Positions 1-10,700 of a DNA stretch of 31,745 nucleotides are shown here, piece by piece. Origin of the DNA: Candolleomyces eurysporus (taxonomy: Eukaryota; Basidiomycota; Agaricomycetes; Agaricales; Psathyrellaceae); contig JANBPK010001563.1 in assembly GCA_027579435.1 (NCBI GenBank), positions 1-31,745 on the forward strand, given 5' to 3'. Under the pieces are notes generated by a model. That model searched no databases, was not told where the DNA came from, and was given only the letters and a program-made list of their open reading frames with translations. Made by a program: the position numbers and the translations under genes. Each line of letters begins with the position of its first letter. Position 1 is the first letter of the stretch.

Positions 1-1460
1 TGGAGGTGGAAGCTGTGGGGCAGGTAGCGTTTGCGGTAGGGCGCAAGGGTTCGACTTGTTGGCGTTCGTCCACCGAGGACTGCATTGTCATCTGAGAGGT
101 GGGAACTCGAGCACCTAACGCTCTGGGGTTGTTCGCAGGGGGGNAGCACGATAGGTGATGTCAAGGGATCGTAAGGGGGTAGTGGCTCAGAACCTGTGTT
201 CGCAATTTCGCCAACGAGGTGGTTGACAACCGTGGAGAGACGAGCCATAAGACGGAGCATTGTGGGAGGATGAAGGGAAATCAGCGGGAGGTCGATAAGG
301 GGGGGAAGCAAACGGTGGACCTTCGCAAAACAACCGTTGACACGGGTAGGCATACCTCATCCATGCGCAGACGGCCGATAAGAGGATGCTGTAGCATTTG
401 ACTCAGACAGACGCCCACGGGAAATGCTATGCATACCATATCGTAGCCAGTCGTTGCATATGCAGTGTAACTGATCACATATGATCAAGGTAGGGTCCCT
501 TCGGCACATCGGATCGTCAAAGGTGAACTCGGCATCAGAATGAGAATGCGGGAGTACGTCGAAAATGGTTCCGTTTTTGTCCTCAAGCACACAGCTTGAG
601 CACTGCAATCATCTCGGTTCCAGCCTGTTCTTGAGATTCGGACACCTCTCCGACCTAGGCGTTCCACACGTGTGCATCAGTAACCTTTCCTCCTGCGTCG
701 AGTCTTGATACACTTCCATTTTTCAAAATTCAACGAGGAACTTGCTAGCCTCAAAACTGCTTAGCTGCACTGTTTAACGGATTAGGAGACAGAGACTCAC
801 CAAAAAACCACCGAGCCCCAACGGCGGATTCCCTGAGCTAGATTGAGGTGTCTGCGTCCCGAGTTCAACCCAGCGAAATCAGCGCCAAGGCGGAGGCAAA
901 ACAAAGTTAGGAAGAGTTAGGAAATACATGTGAGGGAATGGTGACAAGTCTTTACTAGTAACCGCGCTTTATGCCTGTTGTGTGACTGAAAGAATTCAAT
1001 GGTCATAAGTAGTTCCAAAACGATATTCATTTCTTGATACGTAAGGTGCTGAACAAGAAACTGGAGAATGGAAATTGGAACGCTCACATGTAGGAGGTCA
1101 TACGGGCGCCTGTGGTCGGACGAGCCAGCGTTCCTTCAGGGGCGTGTACAAAACAAAGAGAAATNCAGANGGGCCAGAGAAAGAGAGAGAGAGAGACAGG
1201 AAGAAAGACAGGAAGAAAAATCGATGCCCAACAAGCCTACCACAGGTTGGAACAATCATTCCAACGTGTGGCAGCCACAAATGTAGCGGAGGAGGTGGAG
1301 AGGTAGAGGGNAAAAACGAGTGCAGAGATATACAAAATGGTATACATGGACAGTCATACGCAATCCTTCTGGCATGCCGGTAGATGATCCGAGTCACCCA
1401 ACTCGGGCGACAGAACGTCTCTCGTTATCACGCAATAGCGAAGACGGACACTGAGTACGT
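1..1460. other. Left-flank stretch without a recognisable gene
   Basis: I find no open frame here that looks like a real protein, and no RNA gene. Open frames on either strand are short, have odd composition and show no linked splice sites. A purine-only simple-sequence tract (GA/GAAAGA units) lies at about 1165-1222 and contains two N calls. Given the decayed aconitase next to it, this is best read as non-coding or eroded sequence. I see no long terminal repeat, poly-A tail or transposase remnant. Confidence 0.5.
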
Positions 1461-2530
1461 TCATGCAGAGGCGACCGCAACCATCGAGTTGAGTGCAGAG
1501 CCTGCCTTGTAACGTTCGATCTGGCCTTCGTTGAAGGTACTGTCCTAGTACTTGGCGGCGAGGGTCAAGTTCTTGCCAGGAGCGAGGTGTCCAGGCCGAT
1601 AATGTCAACCTTGTCGTTTGGCGGAACCTTGTCGTAGCCGGTAGGGTCAACGATAGTGGAAGCAAGTGCACCCCACTTCCTCACGTTGGTCTCGCGAATA
1701 TGAGCGAAGGTGCGGGTAGTTGATGATGGCGAGACCACCAAGGAATCGGGGCTCGAAAGCAGCGTGCTCATGGGAAGAATCTTTAGGCGATGATGACCCA
1801 CTTGATGCTACAGTCACAGTATGTGATAGGCAGTGGTTTGAGGACTCGGAATTCCGCCGTACTCGGCAGTGCTCTGGTTCTTGGCGTTGTTGGCCTCGTT
1901 GCTCTTGAAGCCGATAGCACCAATCATGCGGTTCTCTGTAAAAGTATTAGCATTAGCAACTAACTACGAGATCAGTGAAATGATAATAACCCACGAGAGA
2001 TGTCATTGGGATGTCCACGGTACTTCAACCAGGGCCACCGGCAGGGACATGATCGGTTGTGTGCGTGCCCTTGATTTTCATGACAATTGAGAGGCTGGTG
2101 GGTGCGCCAGCCTAGGGTTGGAAAAGCTGGAGAAGGCCACAGGGAACCTCGAACTTGAAGAGCTTGCCATCAGCTATCCGTGAAGAAGCTGAACCAAAGC
2201 GGTGGCGATTTCGGGGAATGCGACGAAGGCGTAGGTGGCGGAGTTAGCGTTGTTACGACCGGCGAGGTTACGCTTGTGAAAAGGGACGACTGAACCACAG
2301 GTCAGCAAGAGAGATTGGATAAAAGTCTGAGTACAAGGATGACGCACTCGTGTTCTTCTCGCCCTTCTTGACATCTTAACCCAGCCAATGCAAGGACCGC
2401 AGGCGTTAGTGAGAACGATGGCCGAAGTCCGCAATCTGACTTTTACGAGCAACAGTAAGACGAACTTACTCAGATCCGGGGGTAATGCTGGGTAATGACT
2501 TGCTCTTGAAAAATCGAGGCCTTATGCCTT
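1461..2530 (-). pseudogene. Aconitate hydratase (aconitase) pseudogene, C-terminal two thirds
   Basis: Read on the minus strand, a series of aconitase blocks appears in the correct order but in changing frames. They are ITPGSE (about 2490), VLTNACGPCIG (about 2400, holding the Fe-S cluster Cys pair), AGRNNANSATYAFVAFPE (about 2235), GPWLKYRGHPNDIS (about 2020), NRMIGAI (about 1925), KWVIIA then HEHAAFEPRFLGGLA (about 1790-1730), HIRETNVRK and DPTGYDKVPPNDKVDIIGLD (about 1690-1590), and the C-terminal end FNEGQIERYKAGSALNSM before a stop at 1461-1463. Frameshifts and stops separate most blocks, including inside the conserved SSREHAA region, so this is dead. Aconitase converts citrate to isocitrate in the mitochondrial TCA cycle; a functional copy must lie elsewhere. 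The N-terminal third is not recognisable upstream. Confidence 0.85.
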
Positions 2531-3421
2531 GGCTCACTTAACGACGGAGGCATGGTGCGCGAGCCAAGAGACAAACTTGAACACCCTCAGGCCAGTCTTG
2601 CTTTGTCTCAGCGTCTTGGAGGGGGGAGTTTGCAAGATCGAGCGCAAGGGGGGTTCTACCCCCTTGACGGTGAGCAAGGTCAGGTCCAGCAGCAACAACG
2701 AAACCCCGACGAACTGAGGATGATTGAGATTTGAAAGCTTGGTAGGCAATGTTTGCAGTTGTTTACCCGCAAGGCCAACTGGAACCGGGAAGAAGAGCGT
2801 CCCCGGGTCTACCGACTCATGCGACTGATTGGCTTTGAAAGGTTCAGCGACCGTCAATGATGGTCCTGTGCCAATTTTTTGACCCAGGCTCATTCATCTC
2901 TGCCGCGACTCGCAGAGGTCTTGAACAGTCAAGATAGGTGATCGGATAGTATTGGTGGGCTTTGTGGATTGTTCTGATAAAATAATGCCGTTCACGTTTT
3001 CATATCTTCATCGAGTTTCGTTCTTTCTCTCGTGCTACACAGCTGATCTTGTAGATTGATCCCTTCCCAGCTAGCGGTGATGTAACTCAACGATCCCCCT
3101 CCCGGCTTGTAGCTGAGCTTCGTGCTCGCCTTCCATGTCCGTGCCGAGCAAGCTGAGGCCTTTCTGCCACTGATGAGGTTCAGCCAGAGACTGAAGTTGC
3201 ATTGAAGGAGAGCGAAGTTGTATGGGCGGGGCGAGTTACCCATTCTGCAATTCATGCACATGCTGAGTATGATTGATACGACTACATCAGTACATCGCGT
3301 AAATACGTAGCCTAGTCAATAACACTTTTCTACCGCTACTCTGAGGCGGATGCTGCCTCGAACAAAGCAAATAGGTCTGTCATCGAAGCCCCCAACTTTT
3401 CTTCCGACTCGGATGCAGACC
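2531..3421. other. Intergenic stretch, no supported gene
   Basis: Two minus-strand open frames (about 2534-2893 and 2992-3261) are present. Neither has a recognisable motif, and neither can be joined to the aconitase relic with confidence. The first may hold eroded upstream aconitase sequence, because it lies directly 5' of the ITPGSE block, but I cannot align it. No terminator or promoter motif stands out. Confidence 0.4.
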
Positions 3422-5250
3422 TCATGCAGCCAATTCCGCCTGCAAATCTTTGATTTCTCCACAATCTCGGTCATCTCCAGTAACGTCCTGCCACTTTTTG
3501 AGAAGCCACACAAGATGTTTGGCAGCAGATACCCTGTATCGAGGAGGGCAGAAGGCCAACACTTCACGGCCCAGCGAGATGACTTCATCAAGAACTTCCA
3601 CAGCTCCATCCTGCTCAAATTGGGATAGATATGCTTTAGTAAGAATATTGAGAATTGCATGTCGAAGTCGGTGACGTGCAGGACGAAGTGCCAGCCCCTC
3701 ACGACCCAGTGAAATGCACTCGTTCAGGGTCCCAATATCTTTGTTGTGCTGATAAAGAGCATGGAGACAGCGAGCAAGATAATTAAGTGAAATGGGGCGA
3801 TCTGGGTGGGGTGCAGGGCGCAGCCCAAGCGCTTCGCGATGGAGTGAAATAGCCTCGTTCAATGCCCTGATGTCACCATTGCACTCATGAAGATTATCAA
3901 GAGCATTAGCAAGGCTGTAGAGTGACAAGGAGCGATCTGGGTGGGGTGCAGGGCGGAGTGCGAGAGCTTCGCGATGCAGGGAAATGGCCTCATTCAGTCC
4001 ATTGATGTCCCGATTACATTCATAAAGAGACTGAAGAGCACCAGCAAGGCTGTTGAGNGACNNGGNGCGGTCTGGGTGGGGTACAGGGCGGAGTGCCAGT
4101 GCATCGCGATNCAGTGAAATGGCCTTGTTCAGTGCTTCGATGTCTCCATTGTGCTCGTAAAGAGATATGAGAATNNTGGCAAGGTTGNTGAGCGACTTGN
4201 NGTGATCTGGANGGGGTACAGGGCNGAGTTCGAGAGCTTCACGAGCCAGNGAAATNNNCTCATTCAANGCTTCGAGGCTGCCATTGCGATGATAAAATTC
4301 CNTGAGANNANNGGCGAGATTGNNGAGATANCTGNNACGANNTGGGTGGGGNGTCGGACTGAGTGTGAGCGCCATGCGGGAACATGAAATGGCTTCNTNG
4401 AGGANGTCGCTATCTCCGTTCTGNNGGTAACACGACCAGAGTNCNNTAGCAATTTNGTCNAGTGTTTNTCCACGGCTGGGGTGTGGGTCNGGCCGGAGAT
4501 GTAATGCATGTCGAAAGACCACCACAGCTTCCTCATGCATCTGGAGGTTACCTGTCCCCAAACCCCTTGCACGATAGCACCTCCCGAGCTCTGACCAACC
4601 CTCTGCATCACCACCCTCAATCCTTACAGCAACCTCTAAACAAGCCACCTCGAATCCCCAATGATCTCCGCCAGTTTTCGCCCAGCCGACGTGCCACCTT
4701 CCTCAGAGTCAATGNCCATCCCGTCCTCCCCTCGAGAATCCTTCACTGTTGAGTTAACCTCCCCGGCCAGTAAGCCTTTGAGAAGCAATGTTGCCCATCG
4801 TCCGTGGGTGTTAGGGATCATTTGCAGCGTCGAACAATGTTCCGTCTGTAACCATTCGTTGTTCAAGCGTGGGGTCCCGTTGACTACATGGTGTGGCCAG
4901 TACTTCACAGCGTAATGCTGGAGGGGACGAAGGGGGTAGTCGTTGTGCAAGGAAGAACGCAGCAGGATGGTAAGTTGCTTGAGACAAGTCAAGCCTATCG
5001 CAGAGTGGGAGTCGAAAGTGGAGATGGCGAAAGAGGTGTCTGTCGTTGGTGCCCGGATATACTCGAGGAATGATAGATGGAAGAGTGTTGTTGCTGGATG
5101 AATCATCTTTTCTGAGCCGGGCGGAGGGGATCGTGTCTGGAGAGCGGAGAGGGGGAATTGAATCTTGTTTATGAGATGGGACGGGATTCCTGTGAGCGTG
5201 GAAAAGTCTTCGAGAGAAAGTGGTTCCTGGAGGATAGTAGTCGCCCCCAT
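3422..5250 (-). CDS. C-terminal part of a STAND/NACHT-like protein with TPR repeats (5' end missing)
   Basis: The minus-strand frame starts with FRRHMGATTILQEPLSLEDF, a few codons before 5250, and continues with LFHLSFLEYIRAP and HYAVKYWPHHV. This is the winged-helix-like segment that follows the NACHT ATPase in many Agaricomycete NLR-like proteins. It leads into at least seven TPR-type repeats of about 45 residues (LNEAISLHREALALRPAPHP), ending at a stop at 3422. Proteins of this class are thought to act as cytosolic sensors in fungal non-self recognition. The frame shifts once near 4655-4665, where one more G in a GGGG run would join the two parts. No NACHT P-loop is seen upstream to 5656: the frame meets a stop near 5380, or an acceptor near 5320. 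The gene is therefore 5'-truncated or starts across the element. The many Ns in the repeats do not break the frame. Confidence 0.75.
3700..4500 (-). repeat. Tandem ~135-nt repeats encoding TPR units
   Basis: About six to seven direct repeats of about 135 nt encode the 45-residue TPR units of the NLR-like gene. Units at 3735-4140 are close to each other in sequence. The units at 4055-4500 are dense in N calls, yet the reading frame stays open. The Ns there therefore look like substitutions, from collapsed repeat copies or allelic differences, not inserted bases. Such near-identical TPR arrays are known in fungal NLR-like genes and are expected to vary in copy number. Confidence 0.75.
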
Positions 5251-5656
5251 ATGCCGTCGAAACCACTTCCGGGCATCAGACGACGGGAAAAGGCGCTCGA
5301 GCGCATTGCGACACTGCAGGACCGCTGCGGTTATTCCGTGGCAATCATTGGCGCCACATGGTGTTAGACAGATTCAGTGGGACCAATGTGTGATCGGTGT
5401 GGGACCCCTGGACTCATCTCCAAAACACAGACCATGCTGTGGTCCATGCCCCACTGATGTCATCGCCGGGGACACTCTTTGTGTGGTCGGCCGAAACAGA
5501 GCCGGATCAGAGTGGATAAATTGAGTATGTTTTCGGTGAATATAAAATAAAAGATCTGGCCATGAATTGATCATGTTTCGCTCGGCAGCATGGTTGATTC
5601 ATAATCTATGTTTCGACCAATGTTCACTCGATGTTTTCCATGGAGTCACTCCCGTA

Positions 5657-6210
5657 AAAGACTCTTTGTTGCCTCTTTGGGCCGGCAATTTTACTTCTCA
5701 AAGCATGGCGTTCACNTTTTTTAATGCCCCCATCGTGTACCCAGCAGAAAAATTGAGATAAAATGGCGATTTTATTTTTTTAAGAGTCTCCTCAGGCCAT
5801 GGTGTTCAAAGACTCGCTGCATTTTCTATGAGGTACGCCCGCTAAAAAAAAAAAGTTATGGCCTGGCTTTGAGGTATCCCAATCTGGTAGCTACCAGCAG
5901 ATGGTCCTTGACGGATGACGTATCCCCCCTTCGCCTCATCACATCGAGGCTCCCGTTTCCATCTTTCACAACCGAAGCGATGGTCGTTTGTGCAGCCATG
6001 AAATCCACCGCAGCAACCATCAGCGTTTGTCGATCATCTCATTCCTTTCACTTTCGAAGGCCGAGAACTGTGGCATTCTTCTACCCTACGGCGTCATCCA
6101 CTTGTGCCTTTGTTTGCATCGTGTCTGACTTTCCAATTTCAAGGCCTTGGCGCTCCCTTGAACGTGTCAGCGGCGTGGCTTATCCTAGGCCTCGTGGACT
6201 GTCTTTTTGT
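5657..6210 (+). repeat. Left long terminal inverted repeat
   Basis: From 5657 to about 6085 the sequence matches the reverse complement of 31745 to about 31311 almost base for base. I see one substitution (G at 5955, T in the other copy) plus length differences in poly-A/T runs, where the Ns also fall (5716 here). From about 6086 to 6210 the similarity is clear but broken by many substitutions, and it fades after that. The motif AAAGACTC and its complement recur near the tip (5657, about 5782, about 5808), as expected for subterminal transposase-binding sites. Open frames in the repeat are not credible genes. Confidence 0.93.
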
Positions 6211-6565
6211 TTGCTAGAACCTGCGTGCCTTCCATCGCGACGTCCTTTCTGTGGCATTACATCGCAATGCTTAGTTCTCTTCCAGAGTGTTAACCTATTT
6301 TGGGCTTCACGGTCTCTTTCGACGCGCTCACTTGCGATTTTTGGACGCCGTACATTGCTTCAACAATGCTTCTTTCACTAGGTGCTGCTCTGTCATGTCA
6401 TATTCTCTCGTCCTTTGCCTTTTGGACTCCCATCTTTGGTGTTGGCGTGCTCAGCTTGCAATCACCATTTCGCCTATAAAGCTTGAAATTCCTGTCGATT
6501 CTCCCCATCGAATTGTCCCCGCATCAAAGTCTGGTCTCCCCACTGCTTGTTCGCTCCGAGTCAAC
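6211..6565. other. Left subterminal region and 5' region of RING gene A
   Basis: This is non-coding sequence between the inverted repeat and the first gene. It is pyrimidine-rich towards the gene and holds a TATA-like box at 6475-6480. An open frame runs through it from the repeat but has no family features. It is probably promoter and 5' leader. Confidence 0.5.
6475..6480 (+). promoter_or_regulatory. TATA-like box of RING gene A
   Basis: The sequence CCTATAAAG lies 86 nt upstream of the chosen ATG at 6566, a usual distance for a fungal gene with a short leader. The gene at the opposite end of the element has a matching CTATAAAC about 110 nt upstream of its ATG. Confidence 0.45.
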
Positions 6566-7379
6566 ATGTTTTCTATCCCATCTTGTGGCGTTTGCTTTCA
6601 TCAGTTCCATCCTGTGATCAAGCCGGCCAAACGTATTACTTGTGGTCACGTCTTTTGCACCGAATGCATCACCCAACTCGTCCTTCGGATGGAGCCATGT
6701 CCTCTCAAATGTCGTTCCGGCGTCCGCCTCCGCTTTCGGGATACACGCACTTTACCGTTTTCTGTCGTTCCCACCTCTGAGCGCGACGATTGTACTGCTG
6801 TTGCCGAGTAAGTCTCTCGATATTGATGATTTTCTTGGACTAACCTCCGACCAGCGTTGTCAAAGCCGTCGCCAGTGAGCTGCAACACCTCGAAACGTCC
6901 GCCGATGAAAACTCGAAGCGCGTGAAGATCCTTGGCAGTCGCATTACCAACCAGTTGTCAACCTTGGCTCGTTTCGCTTCCAGTCATCGCAAAGGACTCG
7001 CGAACCAGAAAGCTGCACTGCAGAAGGTCTACGACGCTGAACGCCTTTTACAAGCCGAAGTTGACCGTGAACAGGTTCTCCTGGCGGAGTTGGCCAAGGC
7101 TCAGCAAAAGGTGCGCGTCTACTCGAAGTGGTGTTTACTTTTCTCCTCAATTCGCTCTAGTTCTCGGAGGTTTCCCAAGCATGTGGATCTGTCGATCCCG
7201 ATTCGTCCACTGGCAGTGCCCTCGATGTCCTCGCGGGTATGATTCTGATGGCTCACTTTCCATTGCCAATGCTCATTTCTTTCTTAGAGATTTCTTGTGG
7301 TATCCGCGGTGTCAAAAGGTCTCGAGAAGGCTTGTTCGAGCTCGATGAACGCCCATCGAAGCGCGCACGCTTCGCCTAA
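6566..7379 (+). CDS. RING-finger/coiled-coil protein A (putative E3 ubiquitin ligase)
   Basis: I model four exons: 6566-6807, 6855-7110, 7161-7236 and 7288-7379. They give 221 residues with all junctions in phase (introns in phases 2, 0, 1). The N-terminus is a C3HC4 RING with C7, C10, C26, H28, C31, C34, C45 and C49; the core reads TCGHVFCTEC. Exon 2 encodes a predicted coiled coil (about residues 82-166) rich in Gln, Leu, Glu and Lys. The C-terminal tail is basic and ends KRSREG...RPSKRARFA, a likely nuclear localisation signal. RING domains recruit E2 enzymes, so an E3 ligase role is expected, with the coiled coil for dimerisation or substrate contact. Exon 2 is 256 nt, the same length as exon 2 of the RING gene at 21248, and both flanking introns share phase, so the two are paralogues. 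It reads inward from the left inverted repeat. Confidence 0.85.
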
Positions 7380-7777
7380 GATATATATTTTTTTATCTTT
7401 CTGTTCAGTCCGCGATAACTACAGAATGATATTCTCCTTGTAGCGCAGGCTCGTATCGTATGCATCCTCACTCAATCTTACTAACTCGTGTACTTGTATT
7501 CCCTTTGTATAGAGCCATAGAAAGTTCCTTGTATCGACTCTCGCTAATATATGAATGATTATGTATTGTTTCATCTTCAAGCTTGCACGATTCCCGTTTA
7601 TGTTGAGTTCTAACAGACTTCGCTCTTGATTAAGCTGTTTTTCCTCTTCCTCTCGACCTTTCAAAGCGAAGGAGGCGCACGGCGCCCGGTCCGAATTTGC
7701 TCCGGCTCCACGTGGGTACTGGTTCCAACCGTGGCATGAACTAACTGTGATTCGACATTGCCTTCTTCCGAATATTC
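7380..7777. other. Intergenic region between RING gene A and the transposase
   Basis: About 400 nt of AT-rich sequence follows the RING gene stop, including an ATATATATTTTTTTAT tract at about 7381-7396 that may be its 3' untranslated region. It then becomes GC-rich before the transposase ATG. No gene or repeat was recognised. Confidence 0.5.
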
Positions 7778-10700
7778 ATGGCCCCAGTTTATGATCGTCT
7801 GTGCGTCTGCGCCAAATGCATTGCAAGCGACCCTGCTGGTCTTCTAGTCTCTGCGCAGACGTATCATGTTCACCAAAGGAAACGGCCCTTTGAGCCAAGT
7901 TCAGACATCGCTGATCCCGATTCCGTCCCTGAAGTTGGCCCAATCTCCTGCGGTGATTTCTCACCTGCCCCCTCTGCCATTCACTCATCTACAGCGACGG
8001 CTGCCCCAGATCCCCTCCACACCTCTCTTATACACGACCGATTAGAACTGCAGAAGATTCGTTACGACTTTCTTGCCCGGCCCTTCACCCGACCCCTCCA
8101 TCTCGTATTTGCTGGTCGACCAAAGGATCCCATCCATCCAAACGATGCCGGCCATCGTTATGTATACAAGGGAATATTTAACCCTGCCCCGTACGATCTC
8201 ATAGATTGTCCCGCCAATGCGCTCTTTCTGAGGCAAGAAGCCCAAATGCACGAGTGGATGGGTCAAGTGCGCCGGCTAAGGCAAATGCACTCAGACCACC
8301 CTAACTTCCAATTATTGTGCCAATCTGTGGAGAAGGACGTCACCTCGGGGTTGAATCGGATGTTTCAGTGGAAGGTTGAGATTTATTTCGAGCAGCACGT
8401 CTCCGAAGGCCACCCCCCACTTTCGTCTGCACCCAACGCCCGTCCAGTAGTCGAAACCAGTACGTCACCATTGCTCATTCAACAACGTCGACTGATCTTG
8501 AAGCACAGCACACTACCTTCAAATCTATGATTACAACGGCGGTGACCCTCTGTACAACCGTTTAATTCTCCCCGGAATTCTCCTCGTCCTGGTGCTCCAC
8601 CTTGTTCTAAATGGGTCCCGGAGCTTATGCGAAGTCGTCCTCGCGCTCCTGCACGATCAGCTGGACGCCCTCCAAGGGCTTGTGACTGATCAGCGCCTAG
8701 ACCACCTTCGAACGATACTGCCCGACTCAATCAAAGGGGCTTTGGGAAGATTCCAGTTCAACCCCGTCGTTCGCTGTTTTGTGGTCTGTTCTCAATGCTA
8801 CGCGATTGTCCCCAAGGCCGAAGATTATCCCAACTTTTGCCAGTACAAGGAGACCTCTGTTTCCCTTCCTTGCAATGGTAGTCTCACCAGAACCGATCGC
8901 ACAACTACGGGAGAAGAAACCAAACGTCCTGTCAAGGAATACCTTCATCAAGACTTTCGAGAATGGCTTGGTCGATTTATCTGCCGCCCTGATATCGAAA
9001 ACATGCTCGACAGAAGGAAGGACCAATTCAGGCAGCAGAGAAGAACACCATCGCAGGCCGATCCGGTAGTTCACGATATCCTTGAATCGAAAGGGATTCA
9101 GGAATTCAAGTGGCCGGATGGCAAAGCGTTCTACGACTGCCCCGACAACGAATTCCGGTTGTTTTTCGCCCTTTCAGGCGACGGTTTCAACCCGTTCTTT
9201 AACCGTGAAGCCAAGCAGACCGTCACTTCAACAGGCCTTTACCTATTTTGTCTCAACCTACCCCTGGAGGAACGCCAGAAACCGGAGAACGTGTATCTCG
9301 CAGGAGTTATACCGGGACCTGACAAGCCATCAGGGACCCAGATCAATCATTATATTTCGCTTATTGTTGACGACTTCCTGCCTTTTTGGAACACTGGGGT
9401 GCAGTATACTCGTACCCGGAAAAGGGCAGCTGGCACCCTATGTCGTACCGCTCTTGTGCCAGTGTTAGCAGACGCCCTGGGTGTTCGCCAACTGTGCGGG
9501 TACGGGTCTGTCACCTCCACGTTCTTCTGTACGTTCTGCTGGTTAATGTTTGGCGATATCGAGAACTTCAACAAGGCGACTTGGCCCAAGAGGGATTTAG
9601 AGACTCACCGTTACTGGGCTGAGCAATGGAAGGAGGCAGACAGCGCTACAAGGTACAAGTTGGTTCAAGATCATGGAATCCGTTATACCCCATTACTCCG
9701 TTTACCCTATTTCGATCCCCCAAAGTACTCAATCGTCGACACCATGCACAACTTTCTCAACGGTCTTCTCCAGCGGCACTGTCGCAATATATGGGGCATG
9801 GATCTCGAAACCGAAGACGGTGATGGCGAGTTCCCACCTGGTAGTTCTCCACCCCCACTGCCTTCTACGCATGCAATACGCGAAGCCAGAAAGGCCTTGG
9901 AGCTCGGTGATGTCCCTGCTCTCACAAAATCGCGTAAGGAAGCTTTATGGTACCTCTGTCTCGACTTGGACCTTCGTCGTGGTCGGAACAAGAAGGACTT
10001 GATCCGCGAGTTGCTGCGATGGGTAAGGTCGTTCACTCGTTCCTGCCATGTACCGTGCTGACGACGTTCTCAGAGAAAGGCTCAAGGGCCATTTATCGCA
10101 GACCCACGTTGGCAAGACACGGACCCCATAAAGGATGTTGCTGGCACTCCACTATCCCGGACCTACTCTTCAACTTTACCTGTGGTCCCACCCCCATCAC
10201 GGATTGCAAGCTCGGGCAGTGCCGTTCCGTATTCAGCTAACCCTATGCCCCTTGCAGTCTCATCGTTTAACTCCCTCTTTCTTCCCCGTTGGAACACGAA
10301 TACCCCCTCGCAAACGCTTGTGACAGTACAGCTGCCGGCGGAAGTCTCTGCCGACAAGCTGGACACTGGGGAAGACCTCCTTGCAAGAGGTTTGAAGCTG
10401 AGTAGTCTCAACAACGACGTTCTATTCACACTATGCTTCCGTCGAGGAATTTCGCTTCCCGAAAAACCTAAAAAGAAAGATATGGTGGCTGCTTTGGATC
10501 GTTGGGTGCATATTTCCTCTTCCCTCCCTTGCTGTTTGAAACCCCTTCTGAAACTCTCGTCCCTAGAGGAGCAACCATGGGATCTCCATTGCGCCCAAGA
10601 AGGCCAGACCTAACACGGTGGTCCTTGGAAGTACTATACTCAAGGCAGTCAGTGATGACATGCAGAAGACAATGCTTCCACGCTGGGTCAATCCAGCACC

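Noticed and set aside
5869..6381. A 170-residue open frame in the left repeat with a near-identical partner in the right repeat (31212-31529).
   Set aside because: The conservation is explained by the inverted repeat itself. The protein has no motif, the frame differs in length at the two ends, and one copy would read outward through the repeat. I treat it as non-coding.
7419..7664. A minus-strand 81-residue open frame in the gap after RING gene A.
   Set aside because: It has low-complexity composition, no splice partners and no motif, and it probably lies in the 3' untranslated region of the RING gene.
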